Source: an uncultured Solirubrobacterales bacterium
GTDB lineage: Bacteria > Actinomycetota > Thermoleophilia > Solirubrobacterales > Solirubrobacteraceae
Direction: 5' to 3'
NCBI GenBank assembly: GCA_903830015.1
Contig: CAIKSH010000062.1
Span: 1 to 5,307, forward strand
Length of the DNA stretch: 5,307 nucleotides
Shown in pieces: positions 1 through 5,206 of the stretch (its first letter is position 1; each line of letters starts with the position of its first letter). The notes beneath the pieces were generated by a model. It was not told the DNA's origin, searched no databases, and saw nothing but the letters and a program-made list of their open reading frames with translations. A program made the translations under genes and the position numbers.

Positions 1-1480
1 CGCCGATCAGGTCGAGCGCCGAGTAGCCCTGCTGGCAGTCCACGTTGGGGACCGGCGCCATCGCGATGCCGATCGGGCGGGTGCGGTCGATGGCCCTGCC
101 GGCGGCCACCGCCTCGTCGATGTAGGCCTCCTGGCCGCTGCTCACCCGGGCCGAGAGCTCGTTGCCTACCGACCAGACGGCGATCGAAGGGTGGCCATTG
201 AGGCGCTGGACCATGCCGGAGAACGCGGCCACGGCCCGCCGGCGGACCTCATCCTTCCTGAGCTCGGCGCCGGAAACCTGGAAGACCGGCACCTCGGACC
301 AGACCAGCAGCCCGTTGCGGTCGGCCCACTCGAGCGAGTTGGGGTGGAGCGGGTAGTGGGCGCGAACGAGGCCCGCCCCGAGCTCGCGGACCATGGCGAG
401 CTGCTTCTGGCGGTAGGCGTTGTCGACCGCGAAGCCCCGGTCGCGCGAGTCCTCGTGCATGCCGACGCCGCGGAGGTTGACCCGCCGCCCGTTGAGGGTC
501 AGCCGGCCGCCCGAGTCGACCACCAGGGAGCGCACCCCGAGCCGGCGGCTGACCGTCTGCAGGCGGGTGCCCCCGGAGCTGACGCTGACGTCGCCGTTGT
601 AGAGGTACGGACGCGACGGGGACCAGAGCCGCGGTCCGGGGACCTTCAGCGAGGTGGTGAAGGTGCGCGCCTGGCCGGGGGCGATCCGGGCCGAGCCGAC
701 CCGGACGGTCCGGGGCCCGAAGCGGCCGGCGATGTCGACCGCCTTCGGGCGCGAGGAGTAGTTGCGGGCGGTAACCGACCAGCGGACGGTGGCCGCGCAG
801 CTCGCGCAGGGAAGCTCGGGGATGACGTTCACCTGCTCGAGGTCGATGTCCCTGACCTCGCGCAGGTAGACCTCGCGCAGGATCCCGCCGTAGTTCCACC
901 AGCCGCCGCGCGGGCGGCCGCGGGCATCGGTGATCGCCGGCGGCAGGTCGCTCTCGGTCCGGCGGGTGTCGATCCGCACCACCAGCCGGTTGACCTCCCC
1001 GCGCTTGACGGCGCTGGCGGGAAGGGCGACCTCGAAGGGCTCGAAGGCGCCCTTGTGGGTGGCCAGGCGGCGGCCGTTGAGCCAGACCGTCGCGGCGTAG
1101 TTGATCGACTCGAAGCGGACGATCCACGCCGCCGAGGCCGCGGCCCCCGCGGGAAGGCGGAAGTCGCGCCGGTACCAGCCGACGCCGCCGAGGTAGGAGG
1201 CCATGCTCTCGTCGTTGACGTTCCAGGCGTTGGGCACCGTGACCTTCGTCCAGTCGGCCGTGTCGGTGCTCGTGGCCCAGCCGGACTGCAGCCCGGTGTC
1301 GGAGGGGTCCAGGCGCCGCAGCCAGGTGCCGTCGAGCAGGAACCGGCCGCTCGGGCCCTGTTCGTAGAGGACCTTGGCCGACGGGGCGGCTCCCGGAGCC
1401 CCGGACTGGGCTGCGGCCGGCGCGGCGAGCGCGAGCGAGGCGAGCGCAGCCAGCATGAGGAGGCGGGTCAGCCGCGGCAT
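1..1480 (-). CDS. Secreted glycoside hydrolase family 2 enzyme (beta-galactosidase/beta-glucuronidase type), C-terminus beyond the window
   Basis: Predicted to hydrolyse a beta-linked sugar (galactoside, glucuronide or similar) outside the cytoplasm; the substrate cannot be told from this part. The frame is open from the ATG at 1480 to the window edge (493 codons), so the stop is not seen. Residues 1-24 form a Sec signal peptide (RLTRLL, a hydrophobic stretch, then APAAA|Q). About residues 40-210 look like the GH2 sugar-binding jelly roll, with WYRRDF at 102-107, WLNGR around 133-137 and GGWWNYGGI at 192-200. An Ig-like domain follows, carrying a CASC pair (C225, C228). The TIM barrel begins near residue 325 with LRGVGMHED (H342, E343, D344) and RAHYP at 373-377. 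WSVGNE at 436-441 contains the GH2 acid/base glutamate, E441. The catalytic nucleophile should lie past the left edge. The start is supported by a Shine-Dalgarno sequence 4 bases upstream and by the signal peptide. It overlaps the upstream gene by 13 bases, which suggests an operon. Family is very likely; specificity is unknown. Confidence 0.93.
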   Translation of the reverse strand, partial: MPRLTRLLMLAALASLALAAPAAAQSGAPGAAPSAKVLYEQGPSGRFLLDGTWLRRLDPSDTGLQSGWATSTDTADWTKVTVPNAWNVNDESMASYLGGVGWYRRDFRLPAGAAASAAWIVRFESINYAATVWLNGRRLATHKGAFEPFEVALPASAVKRGEVNRLVVRIDTRRTESDLPPAITDARGRPRGGWWNYGGILREVYLREVRDIDLEQVNVIPELPCASCAATVRWSVTARNYSSRPKAVDIAGRFGPRTVRVGSARIAPGQARTFTTSLKVPGPRLWSPSRPYLYNGDVSVSSGGTRLQTVSRRLGVRSLVVDSGGRLTLNGRRVNLRGVGMHEDSRDRGFAVDNAYRQKQLAMVRELGAGLVRAHYPLHPNSLEWADRNGLLVWSEVPVFQVSGAELRKDEVRRRAVAAFSGMVQRLNGHPSIAVWSVGNELSARVSSGQEAYIDEAVAAGRAIDRTRPIGIAMAPVPNVDCQQGYSALDLIG

Positions 1481-1926
1481 GAGGCCTCTCCGTCGATCGG
1501 CACCCCGATGCGGTCGATCCGGACGCTGCCCCCGAGAAAGGCCACGCCGCTGCGGGTCACCTCGAAGCACTGCACCCATACGCGGGAGGTCGGGCCCCCG
1601 TCCTGCCAGGCGACGCGGGTCGGGCCCTTCTCGGAGCCCAGCGCGCGGGCGGTCGAGGAGTCGTAGCGCACGATGTTCACCTTGCCGCCGCCGTCGAAGC
1701 GGCGGGCCAGCCCCACGGTGGTGCGCCGGCAGGCCGGCTCGGCGGCGCAGGAGGGCATCATCGCCAGCATCGCCCGCGAATCACCTTCGGCCTGGTATGT
1801 GAGCAGGTCGGTCACGTAGCTTCGTTCACGGTTATCGGCAGTGAGCCAGCGGGCCAGGAAGAAAGAGATCACCAAAAACAGGGCCGCGAGAACGGCGATC
1901 ACCGCAATCCTCAGGGCCACCGGCAC
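1468..1926 (-). CDS. Small membrane-anchored extracytoplasmic protein with four cysteines, function unknown
   Basis: I do not recognise a named family. The 152 residues begin with one hydrophobic segment (about 5-25) followed by RW, read as a signal anchor or uncleaved signal peptide. The rest would then face outward. The outer part starts with a charged helical stretch (DNRERSYVTDLL, 31-42) and contains C60, C66, C120 and C150, spaced as for two disulfides; C60 and C66 bracket a short AAEPA loop. RVAW (104-107) and VWVQCFEV (116-123) look like beta strands. The GTG start at 1926 is bounded by an in-frame TGA three codons upstream; GTG at 1920 is the only nearby alternative. There is no Shine-Dalgarno sequence. 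The stop lies 13 bases inside the GH2 gene, so the two are probably co-transcribed, but nothing shows they act together. Its form (helix, GD, short Cys loop, beta-rich tail) recalls uncharacterised Thermoleophilia proteins, from memory only. Confidence 0.85.
   Translation of the reverse strand: MPVALRIAVIAVLAALFLVISFFLARWLTADNRERSYVTDLLTYQAEGDSRAMLAMMPSCAAEPACRRTTVGLARRFDGGGKVNIVRYDSSTARALGSEKGPTRVAWQDGGPTSRVWVQCFEVTRSGVAFLGGSVRIDRIGVPIDGEASCRG
1485..1491 (-). promoter_or_regulatory. Ribosome binding site of the GH2 gene
   Basis: GGAGAGG on the minus strand, 4 bases before the ATG at 1480. It lies inside the last codons of the upstream 152-residue gene. It is the best Shine-Dalgarno match at any start in the window and fixes the GH2 start. 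Its position suggests that ribosomes finishing the upstream gene can reinitiate here. Confidence 0.75.
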
Positions 1927-1934
1927 GAGTAATC

Positions 1935-1940
1935 AGGGTA
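1935..1940 (-). promoter_or_regulatory. Possible -10 element of a leaderless transcript (152-residue membrane protein gene)
   Basis: TACCCT on the minus strand, fitting the TANNNT form of actinobacterial -10 boxes, ends 8 bases before the GTG at 1926. No Shine-Dalgarno sequence lies between. A transcript starting about 7-8 bases downstream of the box would begin at or just before the start codon. No convincing -35 was found. Confidence 0.4.
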
Positions 1941-1983
1941 GAGCCCGCCGAGGCGGCGATGCGCCAGTTACCTGCCGGCCCTA

Positions 1984-1989
1984 TACGCT
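1984..1989 (+). promoter_or_regulatory. Possible -10 element of a leaderless transcript (DUF4235-like gene)
   Basis: TACGCT ends exactly 6 bases before the GTG at 1996, and no Shine-Dalgarno sequence is present. The overlapping TATACG starting at 1982 is AT-rich against a GC-rich background, which adds weight. The 69-base divergent region between 1926 and 1996 must hold promoters for both directions. No clear -35 is visible. Confidence 0.45.
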
Positions 1990-1995
1990 TGCCGC

Positions 1996-2304
1996 GTGAT
2001 TGCCCGCATCCTCTTCCTGCCCATCGGGATCCTGCTGGGAACGGTCCTGGCGCGGAAGGTCGGCGCCAATGCCTTCGAGAAGGGCTGGGCCGGCTCGCGC
2101 GGGACGCTCCCGCCGACGGCGACCACCGAGCGCGCTACCTGGCCCGAAGTCGTCGGGGCGGCCGCCCTCCGCGGCTCGATCATCGCGGTGACCGCGGCCG
2201 CCTTCACGCGGCTGGGCGCCTCGGCCTTCCGCTACCTGTTCGGCTACTGGCCGGGCGAGAAGAGCCCGGCCCCCGCGCCGCAGCTGCGCCAGCGCTCCGA
2301 GTGA
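1996..2304 (+). CDS. DUF4235-like small membrane protein
   Basis: A 102-residue protein resembling the actinobacterial DUF4235 family, whose function is not known. It has two hydrophobic helices, at about 3-20 (ARILFLPIGILLGTVLARK) and 53-72 (VVGAAALRGSIIAVTAAAF), joined by a polar loop. The loop contains PPTATTERATWPEV, matching the 'PP-x-AT-x-R-x-x-W-x-E' pattern I remember for the family. The tail WPGEK followed by a Pro/Ala/Arg-rich end also fits. A membrane hairpin is the likely topology. The GTG at 1996 is chosen because it sits just before the first helix and 6 bases after a -10-like hexamer, consistent with leaderless translation. The longer open frame starting at 1959 is in another reading frame and is not this gene. 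The stop overlaps the next start (GTGA), so the pair is probably translationally coupled. Confidence 0.8.
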   Translation: MIARILFLPIGILLGTVLARKVGANAFEKGWAGSRGTLPPTATTERATWPEVVGAAALRGSIIAVTAAAFTRLGASAFRYLFGYWPGEKSPAPAPQLRQRSE

Positions 2305-2612
2305 GCGGGGCGGCCGACGCGGCGCTGCTGATGGAGCGCCTCGGCCTCGAGGAGGCCGAGCTCTGCACCATCCTCGACGCCGACCCGATCGAGATCCTCT
2401 CCGGCGCGCTCGACCACCGCCCGGAGCTGGGGATCCTGCTGGCCATGACCGCCGAGGTCGAGGCGAACGTCGCGGCAGGAGTGCTGCCCCGCTGGCTACG
2501 CACCTCGGGGCCCGAAGGGCGCCCGGTCGACCTCCTTCTCGCGCGCGACTTCGAGGGCTTCGAGACGGCGCTCGAGACCCTCACGCGGCGGGGCTTCGTT
2601 ATCGGCGGCTAG
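2301..2612 (+). CDS. Small protein resembling MbcA/ParS/Xre-type antitoxins (DUF2384-like C-terminus)
   Basis: A 103-residue protein with two recognisable parts. Residues 11-35 (MERLGLEEAELCTILDADP, ending ILSG) look like a degenerate helix-turn-helix of the Xre type. Residues 60-97 (LPRWLRTSGPEGRPVDLLL, then an acidic helix and LETLTRRG) resemble the toxin-binding domain of MbcA/ParS/Xre antitoxins, whose hallmark is WL-x-x-P-N-x-x-L-x-G-x-x-P-x-x-LL. The usual N and first P are not conserved (TSGPEG here), so the match is loose. In known systems such a protein neutralises a RES-domain toxin; no RES-like gene is visible here. The GTG start overlaps the DUF4235 stop as GTGA with no Shine-Dalgarno sequence. 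ATG at 2331 (M11) is an alternative that would keep the whole fold. The frame stays open upstream to 1959, but that part is a shadow of the DUF4235 gene. Its stop TAG shares CTAG with the stop of prs. Confidence 0.65.
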   Translation: MSGAADAALLMERLGLEEAELCTILDADPIEILSGALDHRPELGILLAMTAEVEANVAAGVLPRWLRTSGPEGRPVDLLLARDFEGFETALETLTRRGFVIGG

Positions 2613-3604
2613 AAGAGCTGGTTCTCGCCGCCGAAGACGTCGCTCACCGAGTCGTCGGTGAAGATCCGGCGAACCGAATCGGTGAGCAGGTCGGCGCAGG
2701 TGAGCACCCGGATGTTCTCCGGGGCCCCGGGCCGCAGCGGGACCGTGTCGGTGACGACGATCTCCTCGAAGCCGGCGCCGGCGAGGTTCTCGTAGGCCGG
2801 GCCGCTGAAGAGGCCGTGGGTGGCGGCCGCGTAGACGCGGTCGGCCCCGGCCTCCAGGACGGTCTGGCCGGCGGCGGCCAGCGTGCCGGCGGTGTCGATC
2901 ATGTCGTCGACGATGATCGCCGTCTTGCCCTTCACGTCACCGATCACGTAGCCGATCTCGGCCACCTGGTGGGCCGGGCGCTCCTTGTCGAGGATCGCCA
3001 GCTCGGCGCCGATCATCGAGGCGAATTTCTTGTTCAGCTTCACGCGGCCGGCGTCCGGCGAGACGACGACCAGGTCGTCGAGGCCGAGGTCGGCGAAGTA
3101 CTGGGTGAGCATGAAGATCGCGGTCATGTGGTCGACCGGGATCTGGAAGAAACCCTGGACCTGGCCGGCGTGGAGGTCCATGGTCAGGACGCGGTCGGCG
3201 CCCGCCGACTCAAGCATCCGCGCCACCAGGCGGGCGCTGATCGGCTCGCGGGGAGAGGATTTCTTGTCCTGGCGCGAGTAGCCGTACCAGGGGGTGACGG
3301 CGATCACCCGGTGGGCCGAAGCGCCGACGGCGGCGTCGATCATCACCATCAGCTCCATGAGCGAGTCGTTGGCCGTGACTCCGGTCGCCTCGTTGCCGCA
3401 GGTCGGCTGGACGATGAAGACGTCGGCGCCGCGGATCGACTCCTCGAAACGGCAGTAGACCTCACCGTTGGCGAAGGTCTTGAGCGTCACCGGCCCGAGG
3501 TCGACACCCAGGCGGTCGCCGATGCGGACGGCCAGCTCCGGGTTGGCGCGCCCCGAGACGAGCATCAGCCGCTTGTCGTACTCGATCGGAAGGCTCGTGG
3601 TCAT
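2609..3604 (-). CDS. prs: Ribose-phosphate pyrophosphokinase (PRPP synthetase), class I
   Basis: Transfers pyrophosphate from ATP to ribose 5-phosphate to make PRPP, the precursor of purines, pyrimidines, NAD, histidine and tryptophan; cytosolic, usually hexameric. Numbered from the ATG at 3604 (331 residues; family usually about 310-330): FANGEVY near 44-50, the ATP-loop segment RQDKKSSPRE from R111, MDLHAGQVQGFF from M142 with catalytic H145, SPDAGRVK with D184, and the PRPP-binding loop VDDMIDTAGT at 232-241 (D233, D234, D237). LHAGQ has Gly where many Prs proteins have Asp. The start is uncertain. GTG at 3661, in frame and 19 codons earlier, overlaps the glmU stop as GTGA and has a Shine-Dalgarno-like sequence, giving 350 residues. 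ATG at 3604 has no good Shine-Dalgarno sequence but matches the usual protein length. The gene follows glmU, an order common in Gram-positive bacteria, and is probably expressed from the glmU promoter. Confidence 0.95.
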   Translation of the reverse strand: MTTSLPIEYDKRLMLVSGRANPELAVRIGDRLGVDLGPVTLKTFANGEVYCRFEESIRGADVFIVQPTCGNEATGVTANDSLMELMVMIDAAVGASAHRVIAVTPWYGYSRQDKKSSPREPISARLVARMLESAGADRVLTMDLHAGQVQGFFQIPVDHMTAIFMLTQYFADLGLDDLVVVSPDAGRVKLNKKFASMIGAELAILDKERPAHQVAEIGYVIGDVKGKTAIIVDDMIDTAGTLAAAGQTVLEAGADRVYAAATHGLFSGPAYENLAGAGFEEIVVTDTVPLRPGAPENIRVLTCADLLTDSVRRIFTDDSVSDVFGGENQLF

Positions 3605-3657
3605 CAGCGAGTCGGCCCGCGATTCCGGGTCGTCGGGGAGTCTAGGTGCGAGGTCGG

Positions 3658-5043
3658 TCACCGGTCGCCCTTCCCGTTGCGCTTGCGTTCGTCGTAGCCC
3701 TCCTTGTTGAGCTGGCGCTCGCGGCCGATGGCCAGCGACCCGTCGGGCACGTCCTCGGTGACCACGGTGCCGGCCGCGGTCCAGACGTCGTCGCCGAGCT
3801 GGACCGGCGCCACGTAGGAGACGTGGACGCCGCCGTGGACGCGCTCGCCGAATACGGTCCGGTGCTTGCTGGTGCCGTCGTAGTTGGCGGTGATCGTCCC
3901 GGCCCCGAGGTTCGCGCCGGCCCCTACGTCGGCGTCGCCTACGTAGGAGAGGTGCGGGACCTTGGCCCCCTCGCCGATCTCGGCGTTCTTGAGCTCGACG
4001 AAGGCGCCGACCTTGGCGCCGGCGCCGATCACCGTGCCCGGCCGCACGTGGCTGAACGGGCCGACGCTGGCTCCGTCGCCGACCTCGCAGTCGGCCAGGT
4101 GGCTGCGCAGGATGCTCGCGTCCTCCCCCACCTTCACGCCGGCGAGGGTCGTCCCCGGGCCGATCCGCGAGCCGGAGCCGACGACGGTATCGCCGGAGAG
4201 GACCGAGAACGGCTCGACGACGGCGTCCTCCCCCAGCTCCACCCCGACGTCGATCACGGTCGAGGCGGGATCGACGATGTCGGCGCCGGCCAGCATCAGC
4301 CGCTCGACGATCATCGCCCGCGCCACCTCGCGTACCCGGGCCAGGGCGACCCGGTCGTTGACGCCGAGCAGGAGGTTCGGATCCTCCGAGAGGACCACGG
4401 CCACCTTCCCCCCAGCGGCGGCGATCGCCGGCAGCACGTCGGGCAGGTAGCGCTCCCCCTGGGCGTTGTCGCTGCCGACCTGCGGGAGCGCGGCGGCCAG
4501 CGCGTCCGGGTCGAAGACGTAGATGCCGCTGTTGACCTCCCGGATCGCGAGCTCCCCGTCGGTCGCGTCGCCGGGATTCTTGGTCTCGACGATCTTCTCG
4601 AGCGAGCCGTCGGCGGCCCGGACGACACGCCCGTAGCCGCTGGGGTCCTCGAGCTCGGCGGTGGCGACGGTCGCCGCGGCGCCGGCCTCCTCGTGGCCGG
4701 CGACGAGCGCGGCTATCGCGGCGGCCGAGACCAGCGGCACGTCGCCGCTCAGCACCACGACCGGCTCCCCGGGCTGGACCAGGCCGGCCGCGGCGGCCAG
4801 CGCCCCGGCCGTGCCGTCGGCCTCGGGCTGGACGGCGATCTCCACGCCTTCGGGCAGGTGGCCTTCGAGAACCCGCTCCGGGGAGTCGACGACGATCACC
4901 TTCGACGCGCCGGCCTCTCGGGCGGCGGCGACCGGCCAGGCGACGAGCGGCCGGCCGCAGAGGTCGTGGAGCACCTTCGGCGTACGGGAGCGCATGCGGG
5001 TTCCCTGCCCGGCAGCGAGGATCACCACGGTCGGCGCGCTCAC
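3658..5043 (-). CDS. glmU: Bifunctional GlmU: UDP-N-acetylglucosamine pyrophosphorylase / glucosamine-1-phosphate N-acetyltransferase
   Basis: Catalyses the last two steps to UDP-GlcNAc: acetylation of glucosamine-1-phosphate with acetyl-CoA, then uridylylation with UTP. The product feeds peptidoglycan and other cell-envelope glycans. The protein is 461 residues (E. coli 456). The N-terminal nucleotidyltransferase has LAAGQGTRM (9-17) with K23 in TPKVLH, QPEADGTAGA (72-81), LSGDVPL with metal ligand D101, GYGR, NSGIY from N171 and GVND with N229-D230. The C-terminal left-handed beta helix runs from about 255 with hexapeptide repeats (VVEPFS, IGPGTT, VGPFSH, IGAGAK, VGAFVE). Its acetyltransferase site is KVPHLSYVGDA with catalytic H364, then GAGTITANYDG. 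In 72-81, Asp replaces the Leu or similar residue that usually precedes GTA/GTG. The GTG start at 5043 puts VVILAAG at the usual position; it has no Shine-Dalgarno sequence and a -10-like TACGAT 6 bases upstream. The stop overlaps a possible prs start. Both halves look intact. Confidence 0.97.
   Translation of the reverse strand: MSAPTVVILAAGQGTRMRSRTPKVLHDLCGRPLVAWPVAAAREAGASKVIVVDSPERVLEGHLPEGVEIAVQPEADGTAGALAAAAGLVQPGEPVVVLSGDVPLVSAAAIAALVAGHEEAGAAATVATAELEDPSGYGRVVRAADGSLEKIVETKNPGDATDGELAIREVNSGIYVFDPDALAAALPQVGSDNAQGERYLPDVLPAIAAAGGKVAVVLSEDPNLLLGVNDRVALARVREVARAMIVERLMLAGADIVDPASTVIDVGVELGEDAVVEPFSVLSGDTVVGSGSRIGPGTTLAGVKVGEDASILRSHLADCEVGDGASVGPFSHVRPGTVIGAGAKVGAFVELKNAEIGEGAKVPHLSYVGDADVGAGANLGAGTITANYDGTSKHRTVFGERVHGGVHVSYVAPVQLGDDVWTAAGTVVTEDVPDGSLAIGRERQLNKEGYDERKRNGKGDR
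3668..3675 (-). promoter_or_regulatory. Shine-Dalgarno-like sequence for the alternative GTG start of prs
   Basis: GGGAAGGG on the minus strand, 6 bases before the GTG at 3661 and within the last codons of glmU. It bears on the prs start choice: together with the GTGA overlap it supports translational coupling of prs to glmU and a 19-residue extension of Prs. It could also be a chance purine run in Lys/Gly codons of the GlmU tail (NGKGDR). Confidence 0.45.
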
Positions 5044-5049
5044 CGGGCC

Positions 5050-5055
5050 ATCGTA
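5050..5055 (-). promoter_or_regulatory. Possible -10 element of a leaderless transcript (glmU-prs)
   Basis: TACGAT on the minus strand ends 6 bases before the glmU GTG at 5043, the same spacing as at the DUF4235-like gene. No Shine-Dalgarno sequence is present. A transcript starting 7 bases downstream would begin on the GTG. The -35 position would fall in the loop of the inverted repeat at 5062-5092. Readthrough from tRNA-Gln is an alternative source of transcript. Confidence 0.5.
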
Positions 5056-5061
5056 GACCGC

Positions 5062-5092
5062 CGGGCCGTTCGGCGGCGGGCGGAACGGCCCG
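5062..5092. repeat. Perfect 10-bp inverted repeat between tRNA-Gln and glmU
   Basis: Arms 5062-5071 (cgggccgttc) and 5083-5092 (gaacggcccg) pair perfectly around an 11-base loop. In RNA from the minus strand this is a very stable GC-rich hairpin, starting 15 bases after the tRNA 3' end and finishing 6 bases before the glmU -10 element. No T-run follows in either direction, so it is not a classic intrinsic terminator. It may terminate or stabilise the tRNA precursor, or act as an operator over the glmU -35 region. Confidence 0.7.
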
Positions 5093-5107
5093 CCACCGGG
5101 TGAAAGG

Positions 5108-5178
5108 CTGGGGGGCAGGGATTCGAACCCCGACCTGCGGCTCCAAAGGCCGTCGTGCTGCCGTTACACCACCCCCCA
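5108..5178 (-). tRNA. tRNA-Gln (anticodon TTG)
   Basis: Reads CAA (and by wobble CAG) glutamine codons. On the minus strand the 71 bases fold as a cloverleaf. A 7-bp acceptor stem pairs TGGGGGG with CCCCCCA. The D arm is GTG-TAACGGCAG-CAC. The anticodon arm CGGC-CTTTGGA-GCCG puts TTG at 5146-5144. The T arm contains GGTTCGAATCC. U1-A72 and discriminator G73 are the identity features typical of tRNA-Gln and support the assignment. The terminal CCA is not fully encoded (G73 is followed by CCT), so it would be added after transcription. Translating across it extends the prs frame artificially to 5179; that extension is not coding. The gene sits 64 bases upstream of glmU on the same strand. Confidence 0.96.
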
Positions 5179-5190
5179 CCGGCCCGGCCG

Positions 5191-5196
5191 ATGATA
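5191..5196 (-). promoter_or_regulatory. Probable -10 element of the tRNA-Gln promoter
   Basis: TATCAT on the minus strand matches TATAAT at five of six positions and ends 12 bases before the tRNA 5' end, giving a leader of roughly 5-6 bases. It lies in the only AT-rich spot (cttatcat) of this stretch. The best -35 candidate, CTGGCC at 5220-5215 with an 18-base gap, is weak. Confidence 0.5.
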
Positions 5197-5206
5197 AGGG
5201 CGCCGG

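Noticed and set aside
249..1127. 292-residue minus-strand open frame inside the GH2 gene
   Set aside because: It is in a different frame from the motif-bearing GH2 frame and is Arg/Pro/Ala-rich with no recognisable motif.
191..1666. 491-residue plus-strand open frame
   Set aside because: It is antisense to the GH2 gene, whose frame carries a signal peptide and GH2 motifs. The plus-strand translation is a low-complexity Ala/Gly/Arg/Asp/Val shadow of GC-rich codons.
1959..2300. N-terminal extension of the antitoxin-like frame back to ATG 1959
   Set aside because: It overlaps the DUF4235 gene in another frame and reads as Arg/Pro/Ala-rich shadow. Protein-like sequence begins only after the GTGA at 2301.
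2816..3697. 293-residue plus-strand open frame
   Set aside because: Antisense to prs, where conserved Prs motifs define the true frame; the composition is that of a shadow.
5040..5051. Three-codon ORF (ATG GCC CGG TGA) whose stop overlaps the glmU GTG, as a possible leader ORF
   Set aside because: Its ATG overlaps the TACGAT -10 element, so a transcript from that promoter would not include it. It could matter only on readthrough RNA from tRNA-Gln.
3646..5103. 485-residue plus-strand open frame
   Set aside because: Antisense to glmU along its whole length, rich in Val/Asp/Gly/Ala/Arg and without motifs.
3605..5179. Extension of the prs frame upstream through glmU into the tRNA (856 residues in all)
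   Set aside because: Only the part from 3604 or 3661 onward is Prs. The rest is an Arg/Gly-rich out-of-frame reading of glmU and tRNA-Gln.
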